Below, in pieces: positions 55,164 through 63,866 of a stretch of DNA of 64,000 nucleotides. How positions within the stretch are numbered: the first letter of the stretch is position 1; every line of letters starts with the position of its first letter. Source of the stretch: Aromatoleum bremense (GTDB lineage: Bacteria > Pseudomonadota > Gammaproteobacteria > Burkholderiales > Rhodocyclaceae); contig NZ_CP059467.1 of the NCBI RefSeq assembly GCF_017894365.1, forward strand, positions 2,542,001 through 2,606,000. Reading direction: 5' to 3'. Position numbers and translations under genes: made by a program. The notes below the pieces were generated by a model. The model was not told the DNA's origin, did no database searches, and saw nothing but the letters and a program-made list of their open reading frames with translations.

Positions 55164-55469
55164 ACTGTCCGCGACGGCGCGTGGAGCACCGCTTCGATTT
55201 GCAGCCGCCGCTCTTTGGGCGGACCCGGAGCAGCGAGAACCGGAGATGCGACAGGCGTCCATCCGAAAGTGCGCAGATGTAAGAATGTACGTTCCGTTTG
55301 CAAAACCCGACGATCCAGTCCACAGTGCACCGCAGCGATCTTCAAGTAGCACCGTTGTTGTCCGGTTCAGTATCTGCTTTTCTGCGGTATCTCTCCCTCA
55401 TCACCCTGCCGTCTTGAGCTTCGCCCTCACCCCAGGGCACGTCCCTTCATTTTTCAGGATATTCAAGAC
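55164..55469. other. Gap between the ahcY promoter and the cold-shock gene
   Basis: No gene seen. It should contain the divergent csp promoter and a long 5' leader, as is usual for cold-shock genes. CAGGATATTC just before 55470 supplies a weak ribosome site. Short pyrimidine-rich stretches occur around 55380-55450. No terminator or hairpin with a T-run is evident. Confidence 0.4.
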
Positions 55470-55676
55470 ATGGCAACAGGTACCGTAAAGTGGTTTAACG
55501 ACTCCAAAGGCTTCGGTTTCATCACCCCGGAAAGCGGTGGCGACGATCTTTTCGCGCACTTCTCCGCGATTCAGGGACAGGGTTTCAAGACCCTGGCGGA
55601 AGGCCAGCGCGTCAGCTTCGACGTCACCTCCGGCCCGAAAGGCCAGCAGGCGTCGAACATCCGTCCGGCTGACTGA
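55470..55676 (+). CDS. CspA-family cold-shock protein
   Basis: Single cold-shock domain of 68 aa that binds single-stranded RNA or DNA and melts secondary structure. The RNP1 motif KGFGFIT (residues 13-19) and the RNP2-like DLFAHFSAI (26-34) are intact, after [11 protein letters not shown]. It precedes infA by about 150 bases on the same strand; both act on translation, so co-expression is plausible. Confidence 0.95.
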   Translation: MATGTVKWFNDSKGFGFITPESGGDDLFAHFSAIQGQGFKTLAEGQRVSFDVTSGPKGQQASNIRPAD

Positions 55677-55689
55677 GCATTCCCGGCGC

Positions 55690-55729
55690 GGCATGGCAGC
55701 AATGCCATGCCCTCGGCCCCGCGGGGCCG
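55690..55729 (+). other. Two adjacent hairpins between the csp gene and infA
   Basis: GGCATGGC (55690-55697) pairs with GCCATGCC (55704-55711) around AGCAAT. Directly after it, CGGCCCCGCGGGGCCG (55714-55729) is a perfect 16-base palindrome. Neither is followed by a T-run, so an ordinary intrinsic terminator is not shown; an RNA-stability or attenuation role is possible. Confidence 0.5.
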
Positions 55730-55824
55730 GGACCCCGGCATTCCTTCAAGAACGCCTCCCCGAGGGAAAAATCACGGCGCATGCCGGACTTTTCCCTTTC
55801 TGCTTTCCTTCTGGAGACATCGTC

Positions 55825-56085
55825 ATCGCCAAGGAAGAACTGATCGAAATGAGCGGGATGGTAGTTGAAGTCCTGCCCGACTCCCGTTTCCGCGTCACCC
55901 TCGACAACGGCCACAACCTCGTCGCCTATTCCGCGGGCAAGATGCGCAAGCACCATATCCGCATTCTGTGCGGCGACAAGGTTTCCCTCGAACTCTCCCC
56001 CTACGATCTGAGCAAGGGGCGCATCACTTTCCGCCACATCGAAGGCCGCGGGCCTCTCGGTCCACAGCAGCGGCGCAGACGCTGA
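55825..56085 (+). CDS. infA: Translation initiation factor IF-1 (second beta-proteobacterial type)
   Basis: S1/OB-fold factor that binds the 30S A site during initiation; 86 aa if started here. The sequence [20 protein letters not shown], then [27 protein letters not shown] and [20 protein letters not shown], is clear IF-1 with an Arg-rich C-terminal extension. The codon preceding Ala-Lys-Glu-Glu, normally ATG, is ATC at 55825, with GGAG eight bases upstream; no ATG, GTG or TTG lies in frame before it. The first in-frame ATG is 55849, inside the fold. An AUC start, comparable to AUU in infC, or a base error are the options. Confidence 0.85.
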   Translation: MAKEELIEMSGMVVEVLPDSRFRVTLDNGHNLVAYSAGKMRKHHIRILCGDKVSLELSPYDLSKGRITFRHIEGRGPLGPQQRRRR

Positions 56086-56160
56086 TCGCGTCCGGCATTC
56101 AGGGCCTGGCCGCCTGAATGCGTCGGGGCGAGGGACTGCCGTCATCCCCCACTCCACGTC

Positions 56161-57546
56161 TTACCAGATAAAGAACATCGTCACCCACGGCGCGACCGCG
56201 CCTGCGGCTGCAGCGCAAAAAGCGAGCAGCGCAGCGACCCGGCGTGCGCCGGACGATGCCGCTCGCCGCACGTGCAGCGCACCGAGCACGAGGCTCGCGC
56301 CGGCCGCAGCGGCGAGCAGCAGTCCGCGCACCAGCGGCAGGCTCGCGAGCACGACTCCTTCGGCCGACAGCAGTGTGACGGTCAGCGCCGACAGGCCGAG
56401 GAACACGCCGACGCCGCCGAGCGGAATCAGCGCGTAGGCGAGCCGCCGATGCGCCGCCGCCTCGCCGATGAGCCACCCGGCGGCACGCAGCCATAGCGTG
56501 ATCCAGCCGCCGATGACGAGCGCCGTCGTGCCGATGTAGCCGAGAATCATCAGGCCGTCGAGCCACGTGAACACGTCGTTTGCTTCGGGGTAATGCGTCA
56601 GCAGCCACCACGGGATGTCGCTGTCGAGCAGCGCGAAGGCGTCGCGCTCGACGAGCCATTCGGCGGCGGCGAGCTTGGCCTGCACGAACCACGGCGACGC
56701 CGACCACTGGAATGCGCCGATCGCGGTGCCGATGACGCCGAACACCAGCAAGCGCGCTTCCCAGACGTCGGTTTCCTCGCTGCGCAGGCTCGCGACTTCG
56801 GCGCCGGGCAGGCGGCCGACCAACTGCACCGCGTCGCGATGACCGCTGCAGCGCCCGCACATGTGGCACGCGGCGGCGCTTTCCATACGGCGGATGTCGA
56901 CCAGCGGCGCGCAATTGACCGGGATCACCCGCTTTGCCGGATGCGCCTGCCACGCTTCGCGGTCGGTGCGGAAATGCACCGGCGCGAGCCGCGCGAGCAG
57001 GCCGAACACGCCGCCGACCGGGCACAGGTGGCGGCACCACACGCGCTTGCCGCGGCCATACACGAGGCCGACCGCAGCGGCTGCGACGGTCGAGCCGCCG
57101 AGCACGAGCAGCACGGCTTTGGGGTATTCATACACGCTGACGAGCTGTCCATACACCGTCGTCGCGAGGAACGCGACGAACGGCCAGCCGCCCCACTTGA
57201 TCCAGTGCGGCACGGGACGGCCGAGGCCGACGCGCGACACCTGCTCGGCGACGAAGCCTTCCGGGCACAGCACGCCGCACCACACGCGCCCCATCAGCAT
57301 CATCGACACCAGCACGAATGGCCACCAGATGCCCCAGAACACGAACTGCGCGAACAGCGTGAGGTTGTCCCACAGGTGCGCGCCGGACTCTGGCAACGGC
57401 AGGAAAGCCGGCGTGACGACGAGGAAAACGTAGGCGACGAGCACTGCCCACTGGACCCCGACGATCCAGCTGCGGTGACGGCGCATCAGGTCGCCGAGGC
57501 GGGCGAGCCGCGGCGGGCGCATTGCGGGCAGCCTGCAGCTCGTCAT
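56161..57546 (-). CDS. ftrD: FtrD-like 4Fe-4S membrane ferredoxin
   Basis: Polytopic membrane protein of 461 aa of the NapH/CcoG type, predicted to feed or take electrons in FtrABCD iron uptake. Cysteine clusters: VWCGVLCPEGF near residue 96, VWCRHLCPVGG near 165, and AACHMCGRCSGH near 220. Hydrophobic segments surround these, and at least four more follow in the C-terminal half. The start 57546 is two bases before the ftrC stop; the frame open upstream is inside ftrC. Last gene of the operon. Confidence 0.82.
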   Translation of the reverse strand: MTSCRLPAMRPPRLARLGDLMRRHRSWIVGVQWAVLVAYVFLVVTPAFLPLPESGAHLWDNLTLFAQFVFWGIWWPFVLVSMMLMGRVWCGVLCPEGFVAEQVSRVGLGRPVPHWIKWGGWPFVAFLATTVYGQLVSVYEYPKAVLLVLGGSTVAAAAVGLVYGRGKRVWCRHLCPVGGVFGLLARLAPVHFRTDREAWQAHPAKRVIPVNCAPLVDIRRMESAAACHMCGRCSGHRDAVQLVGRLPGAEVASLRSEETDVWEARLLVFGVIGTAIGAFQWSASPWFVQAKLAAAEWLVERDAFALLDSDIPWWLLTHYPEANDVFTWLDGLMILGYIGTTALVIGGWITLWLRAAGWLIGEAAAHRRLAYALIPLGGVGVFLGLSALTVTLLSAEGVVLASLPLVRGLLLAAAAGASLVLGALHVRRAASSGARRVAALLAFCAAAAGAVAPWVTMFFIW

Positions 57547-57548
57547 GG

Positions 57549-58361
57549 TCAGGTTCTCCGCGGCGGGCGGCCGAACCATGCGAACAGCGCCCAGTAGCCG
57601 AACCACGCGATCAGCACGGTCAGCGACGGTTGCGCGCGGTAGCCGGCGAATGCCGCGGCGATGCCGCCGGCGGTGCTGCCGTCGGCGAGCAGCGCGGAGC
57701 TGTCCCACACCGGCTCGAGCAGCGGCGGCAGCCATTCCATGTTGATCAGCCGTTCGACACCCGAGACAAGCAGCGCAGCGGCAAGCAGGCACAGCACGAT
57801 CTCGGTCGCGCGGAAGAACACCCGGCTCGGCAGCCAGTGCGAGCCGCGCTGGATCAGCCACGCCGTCGCCAGCGCCAGCACGAAGCCGAGGCCGGCGCCG
57901 GCGAGCATGCGGTTCAGCGCCTCGCCGGACTGCTCGACGCCGAGGCCGTACAGGAACAGCACGGTTTCGGCCCCTTCGCGGCCGACCGCGATCGCCGCGA
58001 GCAGCGCGACCGACACCCCGCCCGCGGCGTCGGCGGCTTTCGTCAGTCCCGCTTCGAGCTCGCGCTTCAGGTGCCGGCCGTGCGCGCGCATCCACAACAC
58101 CATGTGCGTGATCAGGCCGGCGGCGACGATGACGATGGCGGCCTGGAACGCCTCCAGCGCGTCGCCGGCGAGCTGGCTCTGCAGCCCGAGCATCGCCAGC
58201 GCGAGCACGCCGGCGAGCAGCAGCCCGCCGGCCACGCCCGCCCACAGGTGATGGACGCCGATGCGGCCGTCGCCGCGGGCGTGAATCCACGCGTAGAGGA
58301 TGCTGATCACCAGGATCGCTTCGACGCTCTCGCGCCACACGATGAAGAGTGAATTACCCAT
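57549..58361 (-). CDS. ftrC: FTR1-family iron permease (FtrC)
   Basis: Inner-membrane iron permease of 270 aa with seven hydrophobic segments. The two iron-binding REXXE motifs are visible: VWRESVEAILVI (residues 8-19) and AVGREGAETVLFLYG near 140. CAGGAAACATC precedes the ATG. Neighbours encode the cupredoxin, the periplasmic P19-type protein and the ferredoxin, the set known as FtrABCD in Brucella and Bordetella, where it imports ferrous iron, particularly under acid or limiting conditions. Confidence 0.88.
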   Translation of the reverse strand: MGNSLFIVWRESVEAILVISILYAWIHARGDGRIGVHHLWAGVAGGLLLAGVLALAMLGLQSQLAGDALEAFQAAIVIVAAGLITHMVLWMRAHGRHLKRELEAGLTKAADAAGGVSVALLAAIAVGREGAETVLFLYGLGVEQSGEALNRMLAGAGLGFVLALATAWLIQRGSHWLPSRVFFRATEIVLCLLAAALLVSGVERLINMEWLPPLLEPVWDSSALLADGSTAGGIAAAFAGYRAQPSLTVLIAWFGYWALFAWFGRPPRRT

Positions 58362-58381
58362 GATGTTTCCTGAGCGTCCGG

Positions 58382-58720
58382 TTACTGGGCGACAAACCGG
58401 CCTTTTGCCGTGTCGGGGTGGAACTCGCCGAAGAACGGGTAGGTGCCGGGCTTCAGCGGCGGAAAGATGGTGCTGCGCGTCACGCCCGGCGCGACGACGA
58501 GTTCCTTGAACGGGCTCGTCGTCTCGAACTCCTCGGGGCCGGCGTTGCGGTTCGTGAGCTGCAAGCGAAAGCGGGTGTTGGCCGGCACCGTTATCGTGTC
58601 GGGCGTGAAGCGGCCGTTTTCGGCCACGACTTCGAACGTCGGCAATTCGGCTTGCACGGCGCTCGACGCCGTCAGGGCCAGGATGCCCAGTACACGGGCG
58701 AGCAGGCGCGGAACAATCAC
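58382..58720 (-). CDS. ftrB: Periplasmic cupredoxin-like protein (FtrB)
   Basis: Exported cupredoxin-fold protein of 112 aa. The signal peptide MIVPRLLARVLGILALTASSAVQA is cut near residue 24. The domain reads FTPDTITVPANTRFRLQLTNRNAGPEEFE, VAPGVTRSTIFPPLKPGTYPFFGEFHPD in outline. It is proposed to oxidise ferrous iron for the FTR1 permease. The usual blue-copper Cys is not seen in the loop (GTYPFFGEFHPD), so copper binding may rely on His/Glu. It lies 20 bases before ftrC. Confidence 0.8.
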   Translation of the reverse strand: MIVPRLLARVLGILALTASSAVQAELPTFEVVAENGRFTPDTITVPANTRFRLQLTNRNAGPEEFETTSPFKELVVAPGVTRSTIFPPLKPGTYPFFGEFHPDTAKGRFVAQ

Positions 58721-58798
58721 GATCGGGAATTCCTGTGCTGAAAATGACGAAAACCCCGCGCGGCGGGGAGCCGGGCGGGGCAGGAGGGGCGTGCAGGT

Positions 58799-60286
58799 CT
58801 AGAACGCATACAGCCCGCGCAGGCCGACGACGGTGATCGCTTTCGCGTCCGGGTCGGCGGCGGCACGACGCACGTATTGCAGGTCCGGCGTCAGCGACAG
58901 CTGGTCGTTCAGGTGCCAGCGGTAATACAGCTCGGCAACCTGCTCGGCGCCGCGCGCGGCGAAGCCGAAATCGTCGAGCAGCGGGGCGGCGTCGCGGAAC
59001 TCGTCGCTCGCGCGCAGCCAGCCCCACGCGAGCCCGACGCTGTCGGCGCCGCGTCCCCAGGCGTTGCCGGCGATCTCGGTGCCGATCGTCACGGCGCGGT
59101 CGAACGCGGCCTTGCCGCTGCTCGACTGACCGTAGCGCGCGAACAGCGTCACGTCCTCATGCACGCGCTGGTCGACGCTCGCGCCCCAGCCGGTGGCGCT
59201 GCGAGTCGTCGCATCGAAGCCTTCGTACTGGCCGTTGCGCCACGCATACAGGCGGTACGTGCCGTCGAAGCCGTGGCTCTTGCGCCCGTACTCCAGCTGG
59301 CCGATGACGAACGGCTTGTCGAAGCTGCGGCCGAAGCGCGCGCCTTCGCCGGCGCCGAACGCCGCGATCGACGCCTGCCACCAGTCGGGCGCGCCGCTTT
59401 CATTGCGGTACGCGAGGCGCAGGCCGGGCGTGAAGCCGTAGCTGTCGGCGCCGACCGCGCCGCCCGAGTCGAGCATCGGGTTATGCACGAAGACGTTGTT
59501 GAGGAACTTCTCGGCTTCGTTGTCGGCGATCGCGTTCTGGTCGAAGAACACGAACGGGTCCATCTTGCCCACCGTCAGCTGCAGGCTGTGCGGCGAATTC
59601 GCGCCGCGATCGCCGAGCGGCGTCGTCAGCTGGTACCAGGCCTGCGCGACGATCGCGTAGGTTTCCTCCGAGCCGCCACCGGCCTGGAACGCGAGGCTGT
59701 TGAACGCGCCGGTGAAAGTCGGCTTCAGTCCGGTGAAGCTGTCGCCCTGGCCCATCCGCAACTGCGTGTAGAACTCGCCCTGGCCCTGACCGATGTCGCC
59801 GGCCGGCAGCGTGATGCCGAGGTCGCCGCGCCATGACAGTTGCGATTCGTGCCTGCCGTCTTCGCGCGCGTCGCCGTCGATCCGCTGCGCGACGGTGGCG
59901 ACGCTGCCTTCGATGGCGATGCCATCGAGGGCTTCCGCCTGGCGCGATGGCGCGCCCATCGCGTTGGTCCGTTCCTCGATCGCCTTGAGCCGGATCGCGA
60001 GCTCGGGTTCACGCTCGCTGAGGCGGTCGCTGCCGAGGCTCGCGGCGAGATCCTGGTTCGCCTGTTCCAGCGCTTCGACGCGCTGCGCGAGGGCCGGAGC
60101 GGGTTTGGCTGTCGCCGCGAGCCGGGCTTCGAGTTCGCTGTTGCGCTGTTCGAGTTTCTCGATCCGTTCGGCGAGGCGCTTGAGTTCGGCAAGCACCTTG
60201 TCCTGGCCGGGCGCGGCGTGGCCCGCACCGGTTGCGCCCAGCACCGCGAGCGCGATGGCGGTCCGGGCAAATCGGGTCAGCGCCAT
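58799..60286 (-). CDS. Outer-membrane porin-like protein in the iron-uptake operon
   Basis: Outer-membrane protein of 495 aa. The signal peptide ends near AAGHAA (about residue 24). A coiled coil follows (VLAELKRLAERIEKLEQRNSELEARL and on to about residue 100). The remainder is beta-strand-rich with alternating aromatic residues and ends in LRGLYAF, the typical terminal aromatic of porins. Family resembles OprB/LamB-like porins with an N-terminal coiled coil; substrate unknown. It starts two bases before the ftrA stop and is followed by ftrB, so it is part of the operon and may admit iron to the periplasm (inference). Confidence 0.75.
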   Translation of the reverse strand: MALTRFARTAIALAVLGATGAGHAAPGQDKVLAELKRLAERIEKLEQRNSELEARLAATAKPAPALAQRVEALEQANQDLAASLGSDRLSEREPELAIRLKAIEERTNAMGAPSRQAEALDGIAIEGSVATVAQRIDGDAREDGRHESQLSWRGDLGITLPAGDIGQGQGEFYTQLRMGQGDSFTGLKPTFTGAFNSLAFQAGGGSEETYAIVAQAWYQLTTPLGDRGANSPHSLQLTVGKMDPFVFFDQNAIADNEAEKFLNNVFVHNPMLDSGGAVGADSYGFTPGLRLAYRNESGAPDWWQASIAAFGAGEGARFGRSFDKPFVIGQLEYGRKSHGFDGTYRLYAWRNGQYEGFDATTRSATGWGASVDQRVHEDVTLFARYGQSSSGKAAFDRAVTIGTEIAGNAWGRGADSVGLAWGWLRASDEFRDAAPLLDDFGFAARGAEQVAELYYRWHLNDQLSLTPDLQYVRRAAADPDAKAITVVGLRGLYAF

Positions 60287-60287
60287 T

Positions 60288-60836
60288 TCAGTAGCCGCCC
60301 TTCTTGCCGACGCCGACGTAGGTGAACTCGTTCTCGACCTCGAACTCCTTGAACCACGGCCGCACCCCGGTTGCACGGTCGGTGTGGCGGCCGAAGTGAC
60401 TGCCGTGGTGGGCGGCGCCCGGCGGCAGGATCGTGTATTTGACCTTGTACTTGCCCGGGCCTGCGAGCTTGATGTTGTCGCCGTAATGCGGGCCGTCGCT
60501 CGCCACCATCGGCATGAACTCGCCCGACTGCTTCCAGTCGCTGCCGACCTTCGCGATCTCGAACTTGACCGTCAGGTACGGAATCCAGCTGCCTTCCTCG
60601 AAGCCGTTCGGGTTGCTTGCCAGCGCGCGGATGTCGGCCTCGATGTGGATGTCGGACTCCGAGGCTTTCTTCATCATGCCTTCCGGCTCCATCTCGACGG
60701 GCTGGAGATAGACGGCCGCGATTTCCATGCCGTTGCGGTGTTGCGGCGCGCCGATGGGATATTCCAGGGCGTGGGCGGCGAACGACAGGCTGACCAGCGC
60801 GGCGACGGCGAGGGGGCGAAGCGGGAAACGGTACAT
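60288..60836 (-). CDS. ftrA: Periplasmic P19-type iron-binding protein (FtrA)
   Basis: Exported protein of 182 aa of the Tp34/P19 iron transport family. The signal peptide MYRFPLRPLAVAALVSLSFA is cut near HA at residue 22. The mature start LEYPIGAPQHRNGMEIAAVYLQPVEME and later ESDIHIEADIRAL and GPHYGDNIKL carry the His, Met and Glu residues that bind copper and iron in P19. The C-terminus VENEFTYVGVGKKGGY is typical. GAAAGGATTCCC precedes the ATG. First gene of the operon, with a Fur-box-like site upstream. Confidence 0.88.
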   Translation of the reverse strand: MYRFPLRPLAVAALVSLSFAAHALEYPIGAPQHRNGMEIAAVYLQPVEMEPEGMMKKASESDIHIEADIRALASNPNGFEEGSWIPYLTVKFEIAKVGSDWKQSGEFMPMVASDGPHYGDNIKLAGPGKYKVKYTILPPGAAHHGSHFGRHTDRATGVRPWFKEFEVENEFTYVGVGKKGGY

Positions 60837-60892
60837 CGGGAATCCTTTCGAAAATTGCAGTGGGCAGGGTGCGGCGTGCATGAGTTGGAACG

Positions 60893-60921
60893 TGCGAGAA
60901 TGATAAGAAGAATGAGAAGAG
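60893..60921 (-). promoter_or_regulatory. Fur-box-like sequence upstream of ftrA
   Basis: GAGAATGATAAGAAGAATGA (60896-60915) resembles tandem units of the GATAAT-type Fur consensus, about 60 bases before the ftrA start. Iron repression of this operon by Fur would be expected. The match is partial and was judged by eye. Confidence 0.4.
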
Positions 60922-61103
60922 TTCGCAATAGCGAAATCGAGATTTTGTCCTTGTCGAACGCATATGCCAGAGCCGGCGGACGTCGTCCAGGCGTCGATCG
61001 AGGATCAATGTGCTGATTTCGAAGTCGATCCCTTCAGCCTTGGCATCGTCGATAATCTCCCACCAAGCGCTACCGCCCTGACGCCACATAGGCAAGATGC
61101 TTC

Positions 61104-63866
61104 ATGAATGCAGTAGAAATCGAACAAGCCATCTCGGAACTGGCTCAGCAGCCCTTCGATGCGGCGGAGTTTCCCTTCGCCTTCCTCGCCGCGTTCGGCA
61201 ACAAGGACACGGCCCTGAGGCGCCTGCGCGCCGGTAACAACAACGCTTCGGATGTGCCCGGTGGCGTGCTCCAACGCAACAACATCCACATCGCCGTGTG
61301 CGAAGCGGGCGCGGCGGGCGAAACCCTCAAGGTCTTGCGTGCCAGTCCCGCTACCACGAAGGCGAAAGCCAAGTTCATCCTCGCCACCGACGGGCAGACC
61401 CTCGAAGCCGAAGCGCTGGCCGGTGAGGGAGAAACCATTGCCTGCGCCTATCCGGACTTCCCCGAGCACCTCGGCTTTTTCCTGCCTCTGGCCGGCATCT
61501 CCACCATCAAGGAGATCAAGGACAACCCCATCGACGTGCGCGCCACCGGGCGCCTGAACAAACTGTACGTCGAACTGCTGCGCGAAAACCCGGACTGGGC
61601 CACGGACGAGCGCCGTGCTGACATGAACCACTTCATGGCGCGCCTGATCTTCTGCTTCTTCGCCGAAGACACCGATATTTTCAAAGCCCGCGGCATGTTT
61701 ACCCAGACCGTGAAGGAAATGGGCGAGCCTGATGGCGCCAACACCCATGAGGTGCTGGCCGAAATTTTCCGCGCCATGAACGTCAAGGAGACCGAGCGCG
61801 CCTCGGCCCATCCTCGTTTGCCGAACTGGGCCAGCCGCTTCCCCTACGTCAATGGCGGATTGTTTTCCGGCAGCACCGAAGTGCCGCGCTTCACGCGCAT
61901 GGCAAGGACCTATCTGATGCACGCGGGCGCCCTGAACTGGCGCGAGATCAACCCGGACATCTTCGGCAGCATGATCCAGGCCGTGGCCGACGACGAAGAG
62001 CGCGGCGCATTGGGCATGCACTACACCAGCGTGCCCAACATCCTCAAGGTGCTGAACCCGCTGTTCCTGGACGAACTGCGCACGCAGTTGAACGAGGCCG
62101 GCGACAACGAACGCAAGCTGCTGAATTTACGCCGCCGCATGGCGCGCATCCGCGTGTTCGATCCGGCCTGCGGTTCGGGAAATTTCCTCGTCATCGCCTA
62201 CAAGCAGATGCGCGCCATCGAGGCGGAAATCAACCGCCGCCGGGGCGAATCGCATCTGGGCAGCAAAATACCGCTGACCAACTTTCGCGGTATCGAACTG
62301 CGCGACTTCCCGGCGGAGATCGCCCGCCTGGCGCTGATCATCGCCGAGTTCCAGTGCGACGTGCTGTATCGCGGGCAGAAGGATGCGCTGGCTGATTTCC
62401 TGCCGCTGGATTCGCAAAACTGGATCATCTGCGGCAATGCCTTGCGGCTGGACTGGCTGAACATCTGCCCGCCGACAGGGAGGGGAGTGAAGGTCGTGGC
62501 CGACGATCTGTTCGGTACGCCGCTCGATCAGACGGAAATTGATTTTGAGAACGAAGGCGGGGAAACGTATATCTGCGGGAATCCGCCATATGTCGGCGAC
62601 AAATACCAGACGAAGTACCAGAAAGATGACCTGAAAACTCTAGCTGCAAAAGACGTTCGCGCAGTTGATTACATCGCCGGCTGGTTCTGGAAGGCTTCTG
62701 AATACATTAGGCACGGCGGCCGCTTTGCCTTCGTCTCTACCAATTCCATCTGCCAAGGAGTTCAGGTTCCGTTGATATGGCCGAAAATCATTGCTGCTGA
62801 GCAGGCAATTTTTTTCGGCCACAAGGACTTCCTGTGGGGCAATAACGCCGCCAAAAACGCGCAGGTTACGTGCATTATCGTCGGCGTGGCGAGAATAGGA
62901 ATCAAGCCGAAATACATATTTGACGGGGAAGAGCGCAAAGAGGTTGAAAGCATCAGCTTCTATCTGACGCCCGGCAAGAACGTTATCGTCGAAAAGGCGA
63001 ATGAACCGATCTCAGATGTCGCGGTCATGTTTGGCGGCAACATCCCCCGGGACCAGGGAAATCTTTTGCTCTCACCCGATGAGGCGAGGGACTTGGCAAT
63101 CTCGCACCCGACGGCAGCGGCATTGCTAAAGCCCATCTTGGGTTCAAACGAGTTCATCAATGGGTTGGAGCGATATTGCCTTTGGATCACTGACGCACAG
63201 GCACCGCTCGCTTTCTCTATCCCGCCGATCAAGGCACGGCTCGATCGTATCCGCCAATATCGTTTGCATGGTAGCGAGCGCGGGCGTGCGGGCCTCGACA
63301 CGCCTTATAAGTTTGAGCGCACGATCATCGGGAATGACCATACGATCATCATTCCCAGCGTTTCATCAGAACGCCGCGCCTACCTTCCATGTGGATTGTT
63401 ACCCGCCGAGGTGCGCGTCTCCAACCTCGCGCTCGCCCTCTACGACGCCCCCCTCTGGAACATGGCGCTCATCGCCTCCCGCCTGCATCTGGTCTGGATT
63501 GCAACAGTCTGCGGAAAACTAGAAACCCGATACCGCTACTCCAACACCCTCGGCTGGAACACCTTTCCCGTCCCCTTCCTCACCGAGCAGAACAAGGCTG
63601 ACCTGACCCGCTGCGCCGAAGCCATCCTGCTCGCCCGCGAAGCCCATTTCCCCGCCACCATCGCCGATCTGTACGATCCGGACGCCATGCCGGACAACCT
63701 GCGCCACGCCCACGAGAAGAACGACGAAACACTGGAGCGCATCTATATCGGCCGCCGCTTCAAGAATGACACCGAGCGGCTGGAAAAGCTGTTCGAGCTG
63801 TATACGAAGATGACGGCGGAGGCGGCCGGCAACGCACCCAGGAAAACGGGAAGAGGGAAAAAATGA
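61104..63866 (+). CDS. Class I SAM-dependent DNA adenine methyltransferase (MmeI-like architecture)
   Basis: Large DNA methyltransferase of 920 aa, probably the modification (or combined) subunit of a restriction or defence system. An N-terminal helical domain of about 320 residues is followed by SAM motif I VFDPACGSGNFLVIAYKQMR near residue 352, NFRGIELRDFPAEIARLAL, and the N6-adenine motif IV YICGNPPYVGDKYQ near 497. The region from about 520 to 800 is the likely target-recognition domain, with visibly lower GC (62.5-63.4 kb). No PD-(D/E)xK nuclease motif is evident in the N-terminus. The stop overlaps the RhuM gene start (ATGA). Confidence 0.87.
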   Translation: MNAVEIEQAISELAQQPFDAAEFPFAFLAAFGNKDTALRRLRAGNNNASDVPGGVLQRNNIHIAVCEAGAAGETLKVLRASPATTKAKAKFILATDGQTLEAEALAGEGETIACAYPDFPEHLGFFLPLAGISTIKEIKDNPIDVRATGRLNKLYVELLRENPDWATDERRADMNHFMARLIFCFFAEDTDIFKARGMFTQTVKEMGEPDGANTHEVLAEIFRAMNVKETERASAHPRLPNWASRFPYVNGGLFSGSTEVPRFTRMARTYLMHAGALNWREINPDIFGSMIQAVADDEERGALGMHYTSVPNILKVLNPLFLDELRTQLNEAGDNERKLLNLRRRMARIRVFDPACGSGNFLVIAYKQMRAIEAEINRRRGESHLGSKIPLTNFRGIELRDFPAEIARLALIIAEFQCDVLYRGQKDALADFLPLDSQNWIICGNALRLDWLNICPPTGRGVKVVADDLFGTPLDQTEIDFENEGGETYICGNPPYVGDKYQTKYQKDDLKTLAAKDVRAVDYIAGWFWKASEYIRHGGRFAFVSTNSICQGVQVPLIWPKIIAAEQAIFFGHKDFLWGNNAAKNAQVTCIIVGVARIGIKPKYIFDGEERKEVESISFYLTPGKNVIVEKANEPISDVAVMFGGNIPRDQGNLLLSPDEARDLAISHPTAAALLKPILGSNEFINGLERYCLWITDAQAPLAFSIPPIKARLDRIRQYRLHGSERGRAGLDTPYKFERTIIGNDHTIIIPSVSSERRAYLPCGLLPAEVRVSNLALALYDAPLWNMALIASRLHLVWIATVCGKLETRYRYSNTLGWNTFPVPFLTEQNKADLTRCAEAILLAREAHFPATIADLYDPDAMPDNLRHAHEKNDETLERIYIGRRFKNDTERLEKLFELYTKMTAEAAGNAPRKTGRGKK

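Noticed and set aside
60922..61095. Minus-strand frame reading WWEIIDDAKAEGIDFEISTL upstream of ftrA
   Set aside because: About 40 plausible-looking residues but no family recognised; the frame then runs antisense or out of frame into ftrA. It may be a gene fragment but cannot be supported.
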